From: Synaphobranchus kaupii | Taxonomy: Eukaryota; Chordata; Actinopteri; Anguilliformes; Synaphobranchidae | Direction of reading: 5' to 3' | Assembly (NCBI GenBank): GCA_029718625.1 | Contig: CM056395.1 | Location: 18,378,309 to 18,442,308 of the forward strand | DNA: 64,000 bases | Shown here: positions 60,801 through 64,000 of the stretch, piece after piece | Layout of the letters: each line of letters begins with the position of its first letter | Numbering within the stretch: the first letter of the stretch is position 1 | The notes under the pieces: generated by a model | Database searches by the model: none | What the model was told of the DNA's origin: nothing | Seen by the model: the letters and a program-made list of their open reading frames with translations, nothing else | Made by a program: the position numbers and the translations under genes

Positions 60801-63800
60801 CGTTCAAACTGATTCCAAGTTAATCACAACCGTTTAACTAATATGGGGCAGGGCTAATACGATGATTGTACCCACATGACTAACCCACGTTTCATTGCTC
60901 AGATTGGTTGTAGGTCTATCCAATTCCATGCAGAATAATTTTTTTTGGTCTGCAATCGTTGATAAGGTCCCTTGGAAATCCAAAATGAATCGAGTTTCCA
61001 GTCAAACCCCATTAACTTTTTTCGAATTGGGCTTGGCGATGCCAGGCTAATGTCATTATATCAATTTGTACATCTAATGTTCTTTTAACGATGTGAACAG
61101 AGTTCAATTAGCCATATTTAGCTAGCTAACTAGCGTTTTTTACCTTTCTGTTGTGTGTGCAGGTAGTTCTCTGCAGCACCAACAGACAGAAAAAAATGGA
61201 GCCACATTGGCTACGTTAACCATGAGAGTTCTGATTCACTTTAACAATACATTTTCAAGTTATTTAATACTGGTTAGGCTAACGTTACCAAGCGTAACAA
61301 GCCTACAAGGTGTGTGGCTAGCTAGCCTAGAAGCTAACGCCGTTTTAATAACGTTACTATTTTGGTCACCTTCCTAAGCCAGTACACCCAAGTTCGCTAC
61401 TTCTAGCTAGCGAGGTTGCCTGACTAGCTAGCCTATTTAAGCTTATGAGTTAATTGATGATGGCTTGAATAGGCAGATAGAATGCTAGTTAGATAGGTGA
61501 AAGAACTTCTATAGCCTATCCGTTAACCGGAACTCCGCTGGTCAATCACATCGGGGGGTATGTCAGAAAACGGGTTTACTGGAATCTCTGAGTTTGCTAA
61601 CCCTGAGATTGAATTGAATTAATCTCAGGGTTAGCACACTCAAAATTTTCACTAAACCCGCTTTCTGGAATACTCCCCCGAATAGTCAGTTACATCAACT
61701 ACCCAAATCGGCTAGGCTACCAATAACACAGAGAAAGGGACCACTTCACGTGAACAGAAACATGTAGCGTAATACTACGATTTTCAGAAATAATATGGCT
61801 ATTACCTTATATTTTCCAAGTACCTCGAATGTCGAACGTAGAGCTGTTCCTGTTGTATCCAGCAGACTAGATGTAGTTTTTCTGAAAGAGCAAACTATTT
61901 ATGCTCCGGGGTTTTAAACTTTAAAGTTTAAAGTTGAGGACTAGTTGAGGACTAGAAGAATGGGCAATGTAAGGCATATATTCTATTTACTAAACGAAAA
62001 GGCCAAAATTATTACACAAAAATAGAAAAACTATTCGTGGGCTTCAGTTGCTGCCCACGTTTCACTGCCTCGCTGCCTGACACCATCTAGTGTTCAAAAT
62101 CACTAAACATGGCGGCGCCCCCATTGCAAAACATTGTAAACGCGTATATATTTATATTTATTTTGAAAACCACTGATCAAATCCGCTCCAAAATGTAATG
62201 GGTTCGTCCTTGGCCCATACTACACATACATACTATACTACACACAAATTAGTCTGGTAGTTTTTACGTAATCCTGCCCACAAACAAACAAACAAACTCA
62301 CCCACACCACCGACAACATACCCTTCCGAGGGAATAATAGATAGTAATGGTAGTGTAATAACAGTAGTCATAATAACACTAATAATAGATAGTAATGGTA
62401 ATAACAGTAGTCATAACACTGATAATAGATAGTAATGGTAGTGGTAATAACAGTAGTCATAACACTAATAATAGATAGTAATGGTAGTGGTAATAACAGT
62501 AGTCATAACACTAAAAATAGATTGTAATGGTAGTGGTAATAACAGTAGTCATAATAAGACTAATAATAGATAGTAATGGTAGTGGTAATAACAGTAGTCA
62601 TAATAACACTAATAATAGATAGTAATGGTAGTGGTAATAACAGTAGTCATAATAACACTAATAATAGATAATAATGATAATAGCAATAGTCATAACACTA
62701 ATAATACAGTAATGGTAGTGGTAATAACAGTAGTCATAATAACACTGATAATAGATTGTAATGGTAGTGGTAATAACAGTCATCATAACACTAATAATAG
62801 ATAGTAATGGTAGTGGTAATAACAGTAGTCATGATAACACTAATAATAGATAGTAATGGAAGTGGTAATAACAGTAGTCATAACACTAAAAATAGATTGT
62901 AATGGTAGTGGTAATAGCAGTAGTTATAACACTAATAATAGATAGTAATGGTAATAACATTAGTCATAACACTAATAATAGATATTAATGGTAGTGGTAA
63001 TAACAGTAGTCATTATAAAACTAATGATAGTAATGGTAGTGGTAATAACAGTAGTCATAATAACACTAATAATATATAGTAATGGTAGTGGTAATAACAG
63101 TAGTCATAATAACACTAATAGATAGTAATGGCAGTGGTAATAACAGTAGTCATAATAACACTAATAATAGATAGTAATGGTAGTGGTAATAACAGTAGTC
63201 ATAATAACACTAATAGATAGTAATGGCAGTGGTAATAACAGTAGTCATAATAACACTAATAATAGATAGTAATGGTAGTGGTAATAACAGTAGTCATAAT
63301 AACACTAATAATAGATAGTAATGGAAGTGGTAAAAACAGTAGTCATAACAACACTAATAATAGATAGTAATGGTAGTGGTAATAACAGTAGTCATAATAA
63401 CACTAATAATAGATAGTTATGGTAATAACAGTAGTCATAAGACTAATAATAGATAGTAATGGTAGTGGTAATAACAGTAGGCATAACACTAATAATAAAT
63501 GGTAATGGTAGTGGTAATAACAGCACTCATAATAACCCTAATAGATGGTAATGGTAGTAGTAATAACAGTAGTCATAACAGTAATAGTAGATGGTAATGG
63601 TAGCGTTAGTAGCAGAAGCAGTAGCACTAGTAGTAACAGTTGTATCCGCAATCATGATGGTGCTTGGGAGGACTGACCTTCAGGATACGGTCTAGCTGTC
63701 GGTGAAGGAAGCGGATGAACTCTCTGCTCTCATTGGTCTGCTGCAGGAGGGAGAGCACCATGCTTCTGACTGAGCCCAGCAACGGCAGGGAGCACACTTC

Positions 63801-63812
63801 CTCCATGTGCTC
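54843..63812 (-). CDS. pcm1: Pericentriolar material 1, 3' part of gene (partial)
   Basis: Minus-strand exons in transcript order: 63812-63678, 59021-58857, 58688-58629, 57904-57802, 57476-57325, (gap), 56720-56467, 56112-56020, 55485-55362, 54868-54843. Diagnostic peptides match vertebrate PCM1: 'SEILFNELAFFSLMQ', 'SDEDK|DKDEAEQE', 'SPDTASPV', 'GNLSQKSDEDDFVKVEGLPL', 'AELRKRITEEQQNNNLSAEI' and the terminal 'LKEPETIGAQS'. PCM1 is the coiled-coil scaffold of centriolar satellites, moving proteins along microtubules to centrosomes and primary cilia. The first five listed exons join in phase. The 57325 exon ends in phase 0, whereas the 56720 exon needs phase 1, so at least one small exon in 56,721-57,324 is missing from my model. 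A 41-nt segment at about 56,892-56,852 (ag|...GAAG|gt) is a weak candidate. The 5' part lies outside the window. Confidence 0.92.
55175..55379 (-). repeat. 41-bp tandem repeat duplicating a pcm1 splice donor five times
   Basis: Five head-to-tail 41-bp units start at 55,175, 55,216, 55,257, 55,298 and 55,339. On the pcm1 strand each unit reads 18 nt of exon tail ('AAACTCCCAAAGAGCCAG') followed by the donor and 23 nt of intron ('GTAACCAATCC...'). The unit next to the real exon has CTCTCAAAG; the other four have CTCCCAAAG. The five donors GAGCCAG|GTAACC are identical. Confidence 0.93.
56483..56560 (-). repeat. 39-bp in-frame tandem duplication in pcm1 coding exon
   Basis: Two adjacent 39-bp copies within exon 56720-56467 encode 'GSVACSPDTASPV' twice in a row. 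The vertebrate PCM1 C-terminus normally has a single 'SPDTxSPV' motif. The copies differ by about one base, so the event is young. Confidence 0.85.
57374..57413 (-). repeat. (GAG)n tract coding for twelve glutamates in pcm1
   Basis: A pure TCC array on the plus strand, read GAG on the minus strand, inside exon 57476-57325. It sits at the place where human PCM1 has an acidic Glu-rich stretch. Length is probably polymorphic. Confidence 0.85.
58741..58856. repeat. CA/GT-rich microsatellite starting at a pcm1 splice donor
   Basis: On the minus strand the intron after exon 59021-58857 begins GAG|GTGTGTGTGTTTGCG and continues as GT-rich sequence for about 100 bases. The donor therefore lies at the edge of the array. 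Confidence 0.8.
59400..60361. repeat. Minisatellite block 1, about 49-bp units
   Basis: Head-to-tail degenerate units of 'agtaatggtagtggtaataa' followed by 'cagtagtcataataacactaataatagat', some missing 'gtggta' or 'aataac'. Length varies from about 33 to 50 bp per unit. It lies in the large pcm1 intron 59,022-63,677. Translated frames across it (for example 59,496-59,736) are artefacts. Confidence 0.92.
60720..60816. repeat. 97-bp hairpin with perfect 27-bp arms
   Basis: The arms begin 'ggaatcagtttgaacgggtg' and end with the exact reverse complement 'cacccgttcaaactgattcc'. The match runs 27 bases through 'ctaccag'/'ctggtag'. The loop is 43 bases. Weaker pairing continues into the AATTAAGTGG / AAGTTAATC flanks. 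Confidence 0.75.
61551..61682. mobile_element. Palindromic MITE-like element
   Basis: 'tcggggggtatgtcagaaaa' plus 'cgggttta' on the left mirrors 'taaacccgctttctggaata' plus 'ctcccccga' on the right. The centre carries 'aaccctgagatt'/'aatctcagggtt'. A target duplication was not resolved. Confidence 0.55.
62330..63640. repeat. Minisatellite block 2, about 49-bp units
   Basis: Same unit family and orientation as block 1, with more full-length copies ('gtggtaataacagtagtcat' plus 'aataacactaataatagat'). It decays into 'gtagtagtaacagttgtatc' sequence at about 63,640, some 40 bases from the pcm1 exon at 63,678. Confidence 0.92.
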
Positions 63813-64000
63813 CTGTGGGAGGAGAACCCAAAACAGCCGCATCAAATACGGCTCCACACCGTCGCGTCCATTCCACAAACAGCTGGCAGGGCACACCCGG
63901 TGTATCGCCTGGATACTACAGGTATCTGGATCACTCTTAGATACGTCAATCTAACCACTGAGGCCTCAACTCTGAGGAAATTAATAGGATTAGAAGTAAT

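Larger units (their letters stand above)
60362..62325. other. Non-repetitive island between two minisatellite blocks
   Basis: About 1.96 kb of unrelated sequence splits the minisatellite. It starts 'ctagaaaggtcgctcggaga' and ends 'acatacccttccgaggga'. It contains two inverted repeats (60,720-60,816 and 61,551-61,682) and GCTAGCTAAC-type sequence, and no supported exon. It may be an insertion into a once continuous array, or the array may have expanded at both edges. Confidence 0.5.

Noticed and set aside
59400..63640. CRISPR-like array or coding repeat protein
   Set aside because: Degenerate contiguous AT-rich minisatellite in an intron; frames across it ('MTTVITTTIT') are meaningless.

Overview
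The window is animal nuclear DNA, almost certainly from a ray-finned (teleost-type) fish. It is AT-leaning and intron-rich. It is full of Tc1, hAT, piggyBac and PIF/Harbinger-like elements of the kinds common in fish, long GT microsatellites, and GTTAGCTAGC-style low-complexity sequence. No bacterial operons, CRISPR arrays, tRNA or rRNA genes were recognised. I cannot name the species.

Layout. Positions 1-29,700 form a gene-poor region with no multi-exon protein-coding gene I can recognise. It holds degraded transposons, one TE-derived coding exon (about 2.6 kb), several palindromic non-autonomous elements, GT arrays, and two pairs of duplicated non-coding segments (8.4/20.1 kb inverted; 11.7/16.1 kb direct). 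It also holds an apparently intact 1.53-kb Tc1/mariner transposon at 21,861-23,391, sitting inside the remains of an older Tc1-like element.

Positions 29,897-42,616 (+) carry frg1 in nine coding exons that join in frame to 256 residues. Its introns hold a hAT-type MITE with a perfect 8-bp target duplication and a 1.55-kb near-palindromic element. Positions 44,321-52,258 (+) carry asah1 (acid ceramidase) in fourteen exons, 394 residues. Intron 11 holds a THAP/SWIM-type transposon remnant with a nested Harbinger-like MITE. From 54,843 to beyond the right edge, on the minus strand, is the 3' part of pcm1 (pericentriolar material 1), convergent with asah1. Its last exons are identified from the conserved C-terminal motifs. 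A very large intron between 59,022 and 63,677 is filled mostly by a minisatellite of about 49-bp units in two blocks.

The three genes do not form a pathway: frg1 is a nuclear RNA-biogenesis/actin-binding protein, asah1 a lysosomal ceramide hydrolase, pcm1 a centriolar-satellite scaffold. Their adjacency is interesting because in human FRG1 lies at 4q35 and ASAH1/PCM1 at 8p22. The most striking local observation is a 41-bp tandem repeat that copies the 5' splice site of the penultimate pcm1 exon five times. The same gene also shows an in-frame 39-bp duplication of its conserved SPDT-SPV motif.
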